Shown: positions 20,139 through 32,940 of the stretch, piece after piece
How the letters are laid out: every line of letters starts with the position of its first letter
Position numbering within the stretch: the stretch's first letter is position 1
NCBI RefSeq assembly: GCF_018687715.1
Contig: NC_056760.1
Location: 9,846,001 to 9,910,000 of the forward strand
Length of the DNA stretch: 64,000 bases
Origin: Carya illinoinensis
Lineage: Eukaryota > Streptophyta > Magnoliopsida > Fagales > Juglandaceae
Direction of reading: 5' to 3'
The notes under the pieces: model-generated
Told to the model about the DNA's origin: nothing
Databases searched by the model: none
The model's input: the letters and a program-made list of their open reading frames with translations, nothing else
Made by a program: the position numbers and the translations under genes

Positions 20139-23095
20139 TTAAGAGATATTCATAGCATGCATCATACATATTTCTCTTCTGATCATACATAATCTATCTT
20201 CTGGTAAAGGTTTTGTGAAAATATCTACTAACTGATCGTGTGTGTTTGTGAATTCTAGTACTATATCGCCTTTCTGCACACGATCTCGAAGAAAATGATA
20301 TCTTATTTCAATATGCTTAGTTCTAGAATGTTGTATTGGGTTCTTTGAAAGATTTATAGCACTTGTATTATCACATTTGATTGGAATGTGATTATACATG
20401 AGTTTAAAATCTTCAAGTTGTTGCTTCATGTAGAGAACTTGAGCACAACAACTACCCGCAGCAACATATTCTGCCTCAGCAGTAGATAGTGCAACAGAAT
20501 TTTGTTTTTTACTAAACCAGGAAACTAGTACATGACCTAAGAAATGACATGCTCCACTAGTGCTTTTTCAATCTATTTTACAGCCAGCATAATTTGCATC
20601 TGTGTAACTGATTAGATCGAAAGATGTGTGCTTAGGGTATCATAACCCTAGGTTAATTGTACCACTAAGATATCTAAGAATGCGTTTAACTGCAATTAAA
20701 TGTGATTCTTTTGGAGATGATTGAAAGCGTGCACATAAGCACACACTAAACATAATATCTGGTCTACTGGCTGTTAAATATAATAAGCTACCAATCATAC
20801 CTCGATATATTTTCGAGTCAACTGGCTTACCGGATTCATTTTTATCAAGTTTAGTTGATGGGCTCATTGGTGTTCCAATTTCCTTAGCATTTTCCATCCT
20901 AAACTTCTTCAGTAATTCCTTAATATATTTTGATTAATTGATGAATGTCCCACTTTTTGCTTGCTTAATTTGTAATCCGAGAAAGAATGTAAGTTCTCCC
21001 ATCATGCTCATCTCAAATTCTTTCTGCATAGTCTTAGCAAAAACTTGACACATATTTTCATTAGTAGCACCGAATATTATATCATCAACATAAATCTGAA
21101 TCAAAAGAATATCATCATTTTCATATTTAATGAAAAGAGTTGTGTCGATTTTTCCTCTTGAAAACCCTTTTTCAATCAAGAAACCACTAAGTCTTTCGTA
21201 CTAAGCTCTAGGAACTTGTTTAAGTCCATATAGTGCTTTTGTGAGTTTGAAAACATGATTTGGGGAAATATGATTTTCAAAACCTAGAGGTTGCTCAACA
21301 TATACCTCTTCATTTATAAAACCATTTAAGAAAGCACTTTTAACATCCATTTGAAAAAGTTTAAAATCTTTATAGCAAGCATATGCAAGTAGCATTCGAA
21401 TAGCTTCTAATCTTGCGACAGGTGCATATGTCTCATCATAATCGATTCCTTTTTCTTGATTAAAACCTTGGGCTACAAGTCGAGCCTTATTTCTAGTAAT
21501 GACTCCGGACTCATCTTTCTTCTTTCTAAAAACCAATTTTGTTCCAATAATAGTATGATTTTTGGGTCTAGGAACAAGTGTCCAAACATCATTTCTTTCA
21601 AATTGATTCAACTCTTCTTGCATAGCTAGAATCCAAGATTCATCAAGAAGTGCGTCATCAATATTTTTGGGTTTAATTTGAGATAGAAAAACAGTATGAT
21701 TGCAAATATTTCTAAGAGATGATCGAGTACTTACACCTTGTGAAGGTTCTCCCAAAATTTGTTCCACTGGATGATCTTTCACAAATTTCCACTGTTTGGT
21801 TGCATCTTGTATTAAATTTGGATGATCTTTCCTGATGGCTCCATGTTGAACTTTCTCTATTGTTTTCTCTTTGTTGAGATTGAGACTTTCTGTGTTATTT
21901 ATACCTTCTGTTTCTTCATCAATAGATTTCTTGGAGAGTGGAGAATTAGATTCATCAAATACTACATGCATAGATTCTTGTACAGTCAAAGTCTTTTTAT
22001 TGAATACTCTATAAGCTTTACTATTAGTAGAATACCCGAGAAAGATACCTTAGACCTTAGCATAACTTTATTTATAACATAACATGCAGTACTTACCGCT
22101 TCGGCCCAAAAATAACTAGGCAAGTTGTTCTCATTGAGCATTGTTATTGCCATCTCTTGAAGAGATCTATTTTTCCTCTCTACTACCCCATTTTGTTGAG
22201 GAGTTCGAGGAGCAGAAAAATTATGCACAAAACCGTTTTCATCACAAAATGTTTCAATATTTTTATTAACAAACTCTTTTCCCCTATCACTTCGGATACT
22301 TGAAATAGTATAACCCTTTTTATTTTGAATTCTCTTGCATAACTTGGTAAAGGCATTATGTGCCTCATCTTTATGAGCAAGAAAGATAACCCAAGTATAT
22401 CTAGAAAAATCATCAACAATAACAAATGCATAATATTTTCCTCCTAGACTTACAACTCTATTTGGTCCAAAAAGATCCATGTGTATCATTTGCAATGGTC
22501 TAGTAGTGAAAATATGTTTCTTAGTTTTAAAAGAAGTTTTTGTTTGTTTACCAAATTAACATGCATCACAAATTTTGTCTTTAAGAAAATATGTTTTTGG
22601 TAAACCTCTCACAAGATCATTTTTTGAAAGTTTGGAAATAAGTTTCATGTTGGCATGACCTAATCTTCTATGCCATAACCAACTAGTTTCATTTTGAACT
22701 GAAAAGTAAATAGCATCTTGTGAGGTAATTTCTTCAAAATCAATTGTATAAACATTATTGTTTCTAAAAGCAATAAAACAAATATTACAATCATGATCAT
22801 TCAAAATAATGCATTTATCTATTTTAAAAGTAACTGTAAATCTTTTATCACATAATTGACTTATGTTCAAAAGATTATGTTTTAAACCTTCAACAAGTAG
22901 AACATCTTCAATTATGAGAGAAGATTCATTACCAATTTTACTTATTCCCACAATCTTCCCTTTCGAGTTGTCTCCAAATGTCACGTGTCCTTCTTCTTTA
23001 GATCTAAGATCAAAGAATTTAGTCTTGTCTCCCGTCATGTGTCTTGAACATCCACTATCTAAAACCCATTTGTTTTTGCTTGTGGAAGACTTCAT
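20139..23095 (-). pseudogene. Copia-3 pol: protease, integrase, reverse transcriptase, RNase H
   Basis: Reads leftward. The protease has WVLDSGCSRHMTG (about 23070), and the integrase zinc region has LWHRRLGHANMK and CDAC. A TAA stop follows at about 22553, where a Gln is expected. The integrase core has DLFGP, DDFSRYTW, RSDRGKEF and TPQQNGVVERKNR. Reverse transcriptase has [32 protein letters not shown] and YVDDIIFG (about 21090). RNase H has LSTAEAEYVAAGS (about 20480), CDNTSAINLSKNP and HIEIRYHFLRD. Further stops lie near 21200 (a Trp position), 20937 (a Gln position) and around 20640 and 20570, plus a frame change near 21988. RNase H ends at about 20139. The enzyme set is complete but not translatable as one protein. 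Confidence 0.92.
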
Positions 23096-23153
23096 GCATA
23101 CCTATAAAAACAATTAAAATGATTTTTCTTGGTACCCAAGTTCTTTGGGTCCT

Positions 23154-24764
23154 TTATTTATGAGTATTAGAAGAAATAAGATTTTTAGGTACCCATATAG
23201 TCCTAATAGTCATTGTATGATTTCTTCTAATAGGACAAGTATGATAATTATGACCATTTCTATTACAAAAATTGCAAATAGCATGTGACATATATGAAAA
23301 ATTTGAATGATTATAATAATATCCTTTTTTGACAAAATTATTTTTATGAAAAGAATTTTGAATATTAGTCTTTGATGTAGAATGATTATCAAAGAAATTT
23401 TTATAAGGTTTGTATTTTTGTTTTGGCATATATCCCAAACCTGCCTTGTCAAAAACACATCTTTGACTACCAAGAAGTTTTTCAAAATTTCTTTTTCCAT
23501 TCGTAAATCGGTTTTCTTCTTATTCAATTCAAGATTTTTATCTTTCAAAATGATACTTTCTTTTCTTAAAATTTCAATTTCGTTTGTTAAAGAAGAATTT
23601 TTCTTTTTCAAAGCAGTATACTTGATACCCAATTTTTCAAATTCCTCATATACCTCTTCTAAAACATTTTGCAATTCTTCATATGAAGGATTTTCAATAT
23701 TATCAAGATTTGTTACCTCAATGTCATCTTTAGTCATAAGACAAAGATTTGCTGATTCTTCATTACTTGTTTCACTATCTGAGCTACTTGAATCATCATC
23801 CCATGTAGCTTTCATTGCTTTCTTGCCCTTGTTTCGATCTTTCTTTAGCAGAGGACAATCTGGCTTGATATGACCGGGTTTATTGCATTTATAACAAATT
23901 AAAGTGTCATTTTTACCTGAATCTTTCTTGGAAAACTTTTTGAAGGATTTCCTCGGAGGAGTTCTATTTTTCTTCAAGAACCTCTGAATTCTTCTTGTTA
24001 TCATCGTAACTTTTTCATCTTTATCTTCATTTTCCTCATCTTCATCACTTTCACTTTCATGAGGAACAGCTTTAAGTGCTAAGCTCTTCTTTGGCTTTCC
24101 TTCTTCTTCTCTTCTTTTCAATGTGTACTCATGGGTGATAAGTGACCCGACGAGTTCATTGACTTCGAGTTTCTTGAGGTCTCTAGCTTCAAGAATCGCT
24201 GTCACTTTTGATTCCCAGCGTTTTGGTAGAGAGTTGAGAATTTTTTTTACTATCTCCACATTGGAATAAATTTTGCCAAGAGCTGTCAAGCTGTTTATGA
24301 TATTAGTAAAACGAGTGTGTATACTAAAAATAGATTCATCAACATTCATCTTAAACATTTCATATTCATGAGTAAGAATATAAATTTTTGATTCCTTGAC
24401 TTGCGAAGTTCCTTCATAAGTAACTTCCAAGTTATCCCAAATTTCTTTTGCCGTAGAACAAGTCATTATTCTATTAAACTCATTTCCATTGAGAGCATTA
24501 AATAATAAATTCATAGTAGTTAAATTCAAAGTATAAAGTCTATCGTCTTCACGATCAAACTCTTCTTCTTCCTTTTTGACCTTTACTCCATCAACCACTT
24601 TTGTTGGAATATAAGGTCCATTTACAATACATTTTCAGATTTCTCGACCTTGAGGTTGAAGGAATATTCTCATTCTAACTTTCCAGAATGAGTAATTATC
24701 TCCACAAAAGTGTGGAGGCCGACTGCTAGATTGACCTTCACCAAACGAAGCTGAAATGTTAGCT
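23154..24764 (-). pseudogene. Copia-3 gag, 3' part
   Basis: The main open part runs 24598 to about 23440 and contains a UBN2-type gag (RLYTLNLTTMNLLFNAL), a basic stretch and a CCHC zinc knuckle CYKCNKPGHIKPDC (about 23890), then an acidic, coiled-coil tail. After a frame change near 23440 a second CCHC knuckle CNFCNRNGHNYHTC is found (about 23260). Upstream of 24598 the frame continues to the nested insertion (FGEGQSSSRPPHFCGDNYSF), with a TGA at about 24632 where Trp is expected. The first two codons plus two bases lie beyond the nested solo LTR at 26834-26841. Confidence 0.88.
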
Positions 24765-26833
24765 GTGACGCCCCCAAATCCCCACGCCCGAACACGGAGA
24801 AATCGAGACGTCCGGATGGTGACAACCCGGGGTCACCATCCTATCGACGGGTGCCAAGTGTGTGCAAAGGCAACATATGTGCACGAAGAAACACGCAACG
24901 GATAACGAAAGTCATAACTAAGTACCAGAATTTTTCTTAACGTAATACAAGCTGTTTAAAACATACATAGATAAAATTTTACAAAAACACAAATACAGTT
25001 TTAAACCAAATATAAAGCATAGCATCAGCAACCCAGCGGAGCCACATCCTCGGGCTCAGCCTCCTCCTCTTCGTCCTCCAACTCTGCACCAAAAGCTACG
25101 GAACCAAAAATGGTACCGCGGGTAAGTAAAACCCAAACACTACCAGATAAAAACACATAGAACTCAAACAACATGCATGAAACATGCCCAATGCACAAAG
25201 CCCATAAAACACGATTTTTCCACACACGCCAAAAAACTCATTTGGCCCAAAAACACATCCTTTCCGAAAAACACGCCAAAAGTCACATTTGGCCTTTATC
25301 CGTCTCAAACCATTATCCATTTTATCTGTATGCACCATGACCTCCCCTAGGGGTCATCCGCACACCCTGGCTCTAGTGCCACACTGCAGAGTACCACCAC
25401 GCATGTGACACCTAACGAGCGATGCCCAGTTCCGCGCCCCGCGCGTTCGTAGCCAAGCATCCTCTAGCCCTCACCAGCGAAGGGCCACGGAGTCGGTGCG
25501 TAGAGCGATGCCCGGTTCCGCGCCCGGCGCGTTCATAGCCAAACAACCCCTAGCCCCCGCTCCAGTCGTCTAGCGACAACTCAGGGGACATCACTCAGTT
25601 TATTCCGCTCCCGAGTGACCAGAGGAGCTCCACCGGGATAATACCCCATCCCGGCTTGGGGTCGTGATACACACGCACCCGTAAGACCACTTACGCCAAT
25701 ACACAGGCTTTCACACTTAAACAAAAACACACGTGCATGCACCATGTAATGTCATAACAATGCACAAAAATAACCAACCAACGTAAATCAATAAAACAAG
25801 TAACTCCGTCCTCCATCCATCCGACCCCCGAACTCCTCAGACTCAGCTCGGAATCAACCAACCAACAGATAAAATAAATTGAATGAGCAATATATATTTA
25901 AATATGAAAATAGGGCTTGGAAAATACTTACAGCGCTATATGGCAATTTTAGAAACCACGAGGCGTTGCAAACGGCAGCGAAAAAGCAACGTCACAGTGA
26001 AAATTCACTGTGGCCGTGGGTTGTGAAAAATTCACTTTTGAACGGGGACAAACTAGGGCTTGGGATTGGTAGGGAATGGTCTAGGGATGGTTGTGAAGCT
26101 ATTGGAAGTGGTGGTTGGCCGTGGGTGGCGGCGAAATCGCCGGAAAGAGGCCGGATTTTCCAAAAAGGAAAGCTAGCTCGTAGGTGCTGTTCCGGTGGTC
26201 GTTGGAGGCCGGAAATAGGTGGGTTAGGACAGCAAGGGATCGGTGATGAAGTGGTGAAGAAATGGTGGCCGGAGGTGGAGCGACGGCGGCGGATCGGAGC
26301 CAAAGCCGTGCGGGCTTTAAGGAGGATTTCCGGCCAAACGGCCGGCCGGTTGGGAGTGAGTTTCGGTGGGGAGGTGCGCCGGAGGGAGACGAAGCGAATG
26401 GGACCGGCGGTGAGCCGTACGGTGGCCAGACGGCGGTATACCGGGGAGTTGAAGCTTCCGGCGTGAGGGAGAGAGAAGAGAGAGAGAGACCGGGAGGGGC
26501 TCGAGCGGGAAAGAAGAGAGGAAAAAGAAAAGAAAGAAAAAAGAAAAAGAAAGGAAAAAGAAAGAAGGAAAAAGAGAAAAAGGAAAAAGAAAAGGAAAAA
26601 GGGAAAGAGATGTAGGGAAAAGACGAGGTCTAATCCTCAGTCCGGGAAAAACAACACTAAACCACCGCGAAGATATTAAAAACTACAAAACAACTAAAAG
26701 AAATAAAACACAACATCAATTAAATAAAAAAAACAATTTTAAAACGCAAATAAATTAAAATAAATAACTAAAATATTAATTAAAATAAAAACAACTATTT
26801 CAGCTAAAATACATTCAAAAGCGGGTCATTACA
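24765..26833 (-). mobile_element. Nested solo LTR, probably Ty3/gypsy (Tekay/Del-like)
   Basis: A 2069-base GC-richer segment, + strand TGTGACGCCC to GTCATTACA, with perfect 5-bp duplication ttagc at 24760-24764 and 26834-26838. On the minus strand it starts TGTAATGACCCGC and ends GGGGGCGTCACA, the type of ends I associate with long LTRs of Tekay/Del chromoviruses; lineage and orientation are inference. It has no internal region. Purine-rich DNA (26460-26615) and two ORFs (25879-26466, 26262-26615) are present, but such frames are common in these LTRs and I do not call them genes. Confidence 0.88.
25417..25560. repeat. Direct repeat inside the nested solo LTR
   Basis: Two GC-rich units begin gagcgatgccc (25417 and 25503), period 86, sharing gttccgcgccc and gcgcgttc.tagccaa.ca. 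Several self-complementary GCGCG segments lie inside. Confidence 0.75.
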
Positions 26834-26838
26834 TTAGC

Positions 26839-26841
26839 CAT
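26839..26841 (-). other. Copia-3 gag start codon, separated from gag by the solo LTR
   Basis: The minus strand reads ATGGCTAA and is then interrupted. The matching continuation (gctaacatttcagcttcg) starts at 24764. The insertion therefore lies within codon 3 of gag. Confidence 0.75.
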
Positions 26842-26886
26842 AAGATCTTAACTCAAAAGATAGTTAGTCTTATAATAGAGCTCTTA

Positions 26887-26898
26887 GCTCTGATACCA
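26887..26898 (-). other. Copia-3 primer binding site
   Basis: The minus strand reads TGGTATCAGAGC, complementary to the initiator-Met tRNA 3' end, two bases from the 5' LTR. Confidence 0.9.
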
Positions 26899-26900
26899 AT

Positions 26901-28239
26901 TGTTGCCCAGATGACTAACACAAGAGGGGGGGTGAATTGAGTTGTATTAAAAAAAATAACAATTATAAATCAAATATATAATATAAAAAATAAACAAAAT
27001 ATGAAATAATAATAAATATAAAGAGTAAGGGTAAGAGAGAAGCAAATTCAGTATGTTAATGAGGTTCGGCCCCACTGCCTACGTCCTCGCCTCAAGCTAC
27101 CCCTTGAGGATTCCCAAATTCACTATTCAACCTCCTTCAGGTGGAGATAGAAACCTATTACACATTTGAACAATACCGGTACAAAAGATCCGTGTAGAAC
27201 ACCCTCTACACTTGCAATCACCTTACACGTGGTAATTCAACTATTCCCCGTGTAGAATACTTTCTACATACACCAGGGTTATACACACCCTTTTTCTGAT
27301 ACAAGACCTGATAGTGGGTAGGTTATCAGAAAACACTCCTCAATGAGTGAAATAAGAACAATACAACGCAAACTATATCTCTCAAAATGAACAAGGATTA
27401 AGGCTCAATGCTTAGAGAAGAGAGAATGAAAGATTTGAATGAATGTTGTATGCTCTTGGTGTTGTAAATGTGAAGCTCTCAAATGATCTATTTATAGGCA
27501 TATGAGACTTCATATTCAAATTTAAAAAGATTCACATGTCAAAGACAACATCATTCATTTTTTCAAAAAATTCAAATAAAAGGTTCTTCTTTTTCAATTG
27601 TCAAAGACAACATCATTCACTTTTTAAAAAAATCAAACCTAATCTTTTACTTTTAGCATATGACAAAATGAGCACACTTTCCTTTTCAAAAAATTCAAAC
27701 CTAATCTTTTACTTTTTGCATATGACAAAATGAGCACACTTTACTTTTCAAAATTTTCAAACAAAATCATCTACCTTTTGTATAAGTCTAAAAAAGCATC
27801 AATCACTTTTGAAAATATTCAAATAAAACATGCACATGTGAAAGATGACAATCAATCATCTTTAATATTTTCAAAGTTCAACACTTTAATCAAGGCATGC
27901 ACATGCAAAAGATGACAATCAATCATCTTTCAAAATTTTCAAATTTAATTTTCAAAAATATTCATGCACATGTGGAAAATGTATTTTAATGCTTTATGAT
28001 AAAATATTAATTTTGAGCATTAATCCTAATTTCGAATTTTGAAGAGATTTACAACATTACTCTATGATTTTAATGTGAACTTGTTCCCTTCTTGCTTATG
28101 CTTGTTTCCTTGATGTGCTTGATTCCATTGTGTAGACAACTTGAGTTTGAGACTTCTTTATTCTTTGAATTTATTTGTTATCATCAAAATCTATGTGTAA
28201 ATATATAATTACACAAAACTTGAAATCTTAGGTTCAACA
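26901..28239 (-). repeat. Copia-3 5' LTR
   Basis: 1339 bases, + strand TGTTGCCCAG to GGTTCAACA, matching the 3' LTR with scattered single-base changes and a 2-base insertion (gagagaag against gagaag). The conserved hairpin (RC) lies near 27060-27092. The small ORFs across both LTR copies are chance frames in AT-rich repeats. Confidence 0.93.
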
Positions 28240-28244
28240 AATTA

Positions 28245-28955
28245 TAAACTACAAGCTCTAAAATTATAAATTATATTTTTCATTGTAATTCTAAACATGT
28301 ACTTAGTAGGTTATTTATTTATAATTTAGTTATTTAGGTAAAACCTACTTTTCTTATTACTTTTTTTTTTTTCAAAATCACATTAATTAAGTAACTTTTT
28401 CTTTTAAGTAGTTGACTTTTAATTTATAGGATTGATTTATGTATCATTTAAAATGTATCAAATCAATGAATTTTATTATTAGTATTATTATTATTATGAT
28501 TTAAGTGCTTGTCGAAGGCATGAAATTTAAAAGTAATATTTTTATCATATTCTATTGTTTGTTTTAGTTCTTTGAATGGTCTATTGTGAAAAATAATACA
28601 GGTTTTTAATTGTCTAGTATTTCTTGTAACATCTAACCTTTTTAGAGTTGGGTGAGGCTACTCTGCCGTCTGCCGCCTCACCCTTATCGCTGGGCGTTAC
28701 CGCTCAGTGTAATTTTTTTTTTTTTTAATTTTTCATTTCACATTTTTTTAATCACTTTCTTAATCATTAAGTAAAAAAAAAAATACACCAATACATTTAA
28801 AATCACTTTCTTAATCACTAAGTAAAAAAAAAAATATTTTTTTGCCCAGCAGTCAACCCGAGCAGTCAACCCCAGGCGGCAAAATAGTGTTTTCCTTTAG
28901 AGTTTGAATTTAGAATTTTCGTAACTTCTGGAGTTTTTTCATAAAAGGTATTTTT
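28245..28955. other. AT-rich spacer with a local direct repeat
   Basis: Two copies of aatcactttcttaatca followed by a taagt and A-run lie at about 28750 and 28800. A GC-rich pair of short segments (tgccgcctcaccc; gcccagcagtcaaccc) borders the region 28650-28880. Probably a small non-autonomous element; boundaries unclear. Confidence 0.35.
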
Positions 28956-28959
28956 ATGG

Positions 28960-29160
28960 ATGTACAGTCCGTTTTGATAGTAAAAATATTTTATCTTATT
29001 TTATCTTATTATTATAATTTTTTTAAATCATCACACAAAATATAATAAAAAATTTAACTTTTTTTAAATCTTAAAATTATAATAATTAAAATAATATTTT
29101 ATTTAACTTTAAATTTGATTTAAAATCATTTTATCTCATTTTACTATCTAAACCTCTCAT
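28960..29160. repeat. AT-rich MITE-like element (family B)
   Basis: Begins gtccgttttgatagtaaaaa and ends attttactatctaaacc, imperfect inverted ends. The interior is 'aaaatataataaaaaattt' plus short TTATTATTAT blocks. Similar blocks recur at 53795, 54940, 55682, 58370 and in the HD-Zip 5' UTR intron. Confidence 0.5.
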
Positions 29161-30320
29161 ATTTGGAAAAAGTAAATGATCATGTGAGAGCATTGGTATT
29201 GAATTAGCCAAATGCCAGTGCTCTTCATATTTTACAGAATATTGATTAAATCTAGCCCACATTGAATTAGCTATAAATATTTTTAATCTCAAATATTAGT
29301 TATAATAAACGCATTCCACATTTCATATATGAAAAGAATTGTAGTTACTTCAAACTAAGATTTTATTATTTTTTGTCCCACATTGATCCCACATTTGAGA
29401 TTATTATATTATAGATATGAGATTTTTATTTACATATTAAATTTCATCATCTATGTACATATTAGATTATTATATTATAAATTGTTGAATTGTGAAAATA
29501 AAAATGAATATGATTGTGGGAGGTTATTGAAGATTATGAAAATAAAATAAAAAAATTCATAAATAAATAAAAATTAAATAAATAAATATAAATATTAAAA
29601 AATAATAATATCTTATTATTATAGAGAATATAATAACTAATCTAATATAAATTTTAAATGTTGAATAATTAGTTAAAAGTATTCTTAAAATTTTAAAGAG
29701 TTTTTTTTATATATAAGTACGGTCGCGTACTAATTTGTATATCAATACTGATTTATTTATATTTAAAATTTAAATTAACACTATTTTTAATAAAATTTAT
29801 TTTTTAATTAATTATATTATATTGATGTATAGATTAATGTATAATTATATTTGTAATTATATTTTTCTAATTTTAAATATTAAAATGGCGAATCTAATGA
29901 ATGAGTCAACGCAACTGAACTTTTCTCATGTGTTGGGATTTGAGCACTCCAGTCTCCGTCGCCTTTATTTTCATACCGATTTTAGAGCCGCCGTGTAATT
30001 ACCATGACCATTATGGCAGAAAGATACTCCGCAGGACTACAGGAGCAATCGTAATCGGCGCGTACTCATAGGCCACTTCTTATACGTATTTTCTTGGAAG
30101 TGTTTTTGCGTATTTACAGCATAATAATTAATTTCATGTGGATGTTAAAAAAAAATAAAAATTTTATTTGCAGTTCTAGGTTAGAGATTGTGTACAGACT
30201 CATTCATGTATAAGGACAAAAAGAAAAAAAAAATCATTTTGAGAAATATCTTATTGTAGTTTTTTTAAAAATTTAAATATAATTATATGGACTAACTACA
30301 TCTTAATTTGTAAAAAAGAA
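29161..30320. other. AT-rich spacer, no gene recognised
   Basis: Very A+T-rich with many short repeats of ttatattata type. No ORF of note and no named repeat. Confidence 0.4.
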
Positions 30321-30423
30321 ATTCTATTTACAAGTTTTATACCACACACGTCTATTTTTATTTTTTATTTTTCTATTTTTTTCTTCTACAAATGTACGTG
30401 TGGTGTAGGATTACTAATAGAAT
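30321..30423. repeat. Short foldback MITE (family C)
   Basis: The left end ATTCTATTTACAAG plus ataccacacacgt is mirrored by the right end acgtgtggtgtaggattact followed by aatagaat. The loop is T-rich. A related copy with weaker right end lies at about 40640-40738. Confidence 0.6.
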
Positions 30424-31740
30424 AATTCAATTTGCAAAGCACAATGACAATGGGATTGGATGTGGATATATCGAACATGCACTAGAGTAGATTTTCTTTT
30501 TAAACCTTTTGTCCTAAATATTTTTCAAAATCTTAGAGATAAACACAATAGAAGACCCTACATATCAAAGATTTAAATACCATACCAGCCAGTATATGTC
30601 GTTTCGGCTTTTATTATTATTTTTTTTTCTTTTCTTCAAATTGCAAACTTATTTTTTTATTCTTAATTTAGACTAGACTATTTATAATTTATATATATAT
30701 AATTTATTTATATATAGACTATTATTTTGAAATATAATTTATATATATAATTTATTCACATATCGACTATCTCGAAACGGTATTAGTATTAAAATATTTT
30801 ATTTTAGTGTCTTGACTAGTACGACATCTAGTATGGTATTCAAAACTTTCATATATATATATATATAATTAAGTGTGTCCAGAAATCATTACATAGATCT
30901 CAAGATTAAATACTTTTTAGTAACATTTTATACAATATAGAATCTTCATAATTACATGTGTTTATCCCTTTTTGAATTGCTAAAAATATATACGACAAAA
31001 TAGTGAGAAATCCTGGTCCTTTTGTGGTTTATTTATTGAATTTGGGTTTGATGAATTTATTGCAAGCACTGTTTTCTATATTTATGGGCAAATTTTGTTG
31101 TTAACTCTGTCTTGTTGTGTTATCTTTTATACGGTGGTCTGTATAGGTTTATAGTATAGATTAAAACACGTCAATCATAATTGTGTATTGGAAAGCTTTT
31201 AATGTTATAGTTAGTTTATAATGTATCTTTCAGGTCAAAATTGTAATATCCTATATTAATGCATGTAGTATGTTTTATAAAAAAAATAATAATCAATGAG
31301 ATATTTTTTTTTTCAAATTTATGTGTAAAGTACACAATTCACATCATTTAAATGATAAGATTTAAATATTAAAATTTATATACTTAATTAAATTATGTCA
31401 TATAAATATTTTATTAAGTGTGCTCTACACACCAACTTAAGAATATGAATATCAGGAGCATGATGTCTGTCATGGGTTGATTGACTGAGGTGGATGGTCG
31501 TTTGGCCACCATAAAGGAGATTGTTAGATAAATTACCATTGTTTTACGCCTTAATATATAATAGGAACACATGAATTAGTGCTACCGTCACAACTCCCAC
31601 ATAAGATCATGCATGCATGCAAGAAAATCAGAGTCATGATGGAAGATGGTGATGCGAGCTAGTGATCATGAATTCATATTATAATATGGTCTGACCGGAG
31701 TAGCTCTGTCTAGCTAGCTATCTATTTAAAAATTAGATTA
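30424..31740. other. AT-rich spacer, no gene recognised
   Basis: TA-rich microsatellite-like stretches (30690-30770, 30850-30870), no ORF or domain. Confidence 0.4.
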
Positions 31741-32502
31741 ATATATATATAGGATTGTTTATCCAAATTTCGGATCGGGTACTCAGGCATACTCAGGTTG
31801 GAAATCGGATTTCAAATCCAAGTCAGAACTCGGATGAATTTAGATTTTTATAACTCAAAAATTTGAGTTCTAGTCTATACACTTTTTCTTTTTCTTTTTT
31901 TTTTTTTAATTTATACAAAAATCTATATTATTAATTTTTTTCAAGAAAAAGATAATGTTGAAAAGCATAAATTTTTTTAATCTAAAAGCCTATATTCTAT
32001 TACAATTTTTTCAAGAAAAAATGTTGAAAAACATGATTTTTTATATATAAAACAATTACCTTTTTAACTAAATGCATCTAAAAAAAAAAGAAAATTATTT
32101 ATTTATCATGTAAAATTCATGCAACACATAATGCAATTCACTATATATTACATTATTTTATATTTATACATTACATTACAAAATAAAAAATTATAATATA
32201 TGAAAATTACATAATGGTCCTGTTTTACTACAGAACTATATTCTAAGACTGTTTATCCAAGCCAAATTTTTTTCCAACCTAGTCCAAGTTCTAGATGCGG
32301 TTTTCGGCCCGAGATCTATTTGGTCTAGAAATTGGATTACTTTACCCAGACCTATCCAGTCCAAATACAGATACGAAAGTGAAAAAAAAAAAAACCACTA
32401 GCTGGTTTCTATTTAAAAAAAATGCTGAAAGTGAAACAACACCCCCCATTATCGTCTGGCTTTCTCTCTCATTCAAAGTTTTAAATCTCAAACCCTAGCC
32501 TG

Positions 32503-32534
<32 letters not shown>

Positions 32535-32689
32535 ACCCCCAATTGATCCTTCTATTCAAACTCCCACCGATCAATCTGGCTCTCTCTCTCTCTCTCTCAA
32601 ACACACACACATTCCCAACCCCTGATTGATCCTCCCGTAGCTCAGCCTTCCTCGATGGGTGGCATTCAAGAACCAACATGATATGGTTT

Positions 32690-32940
32690 TTGAACAAATC
32701 TATGTTTAAGTTCTATTTTTAATTTCAAGTTGGATCTATCTTTATGTTCTTCCCATATTATAGTTGAATCTATGTTTTTGTTCTTCTCAGTTCTCACATG
32801 ATACACGCTTTGAACAAATCTATATTTCCGTTCTTTTTTTAATTTCTAGTTTGATCTATGTTTCCGTTCTTCTCATATTATAGTTGGATCTATATTTTTG
32901 TTCTTCTCAGTTCTCACAAGATACAGGTTTTGAACAAATC
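32690..32940 (+). repeat. Tandem repeat with exact 120-base period
   Basis: The marker tttgaacaaatc ends at 32700, 32820 and 32940. Between the markers, the units share gttcttctcagttctcaca, atattatagttg.atctat and ttttaattt. Confidence 0.8.

Larger units (their letters stand above)
17141..28239 (-). mobile_element. Copia-3: SIRE-like LTR retrotransposon with antisense ORFs and a nested solo LTR
   Basis: An 11.1-kb element on the minus strand. LTRs of about 1.34 kb lie at both ends, with the target duplication aatta at 17136-17140 and 28240-28244. The primer site is at 26887-26898 and the purine tract at 18479-18492. A gag with a CCHC knuckle, then protease, integrase, reverse transcriptase and RNase H run leftward from 26841 to 20139. 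Long LTRs, the gag type and a long pol-to-LTR region fit the SIRE/Maximus lineage. LTR identity is about 97% by eye, making it older than Copia-1 and Copia-2. Between pol and the 3' LTR it carries two antisense ORFs rather than an env-like sense ORF. A solo LTR of another family is inserted in gag. Confidence 0.93.

Noticed and set aside
23382..23873. 163-codon plus-strand ORF
   Set aside because: Exact antisense shadow of the Copia-3 gag coiled-coil region (Phe/Ser-rich translation), unlike ORFs A and B, which lie outside gag-pol.
25879..26615. Two overlapping ORFs (195 and 117 codons) in the nested solo LTR
   Set aside because: Lie inside an LTR, in GC- and purine-rich DNA, in two frames, with no recognisable motif.
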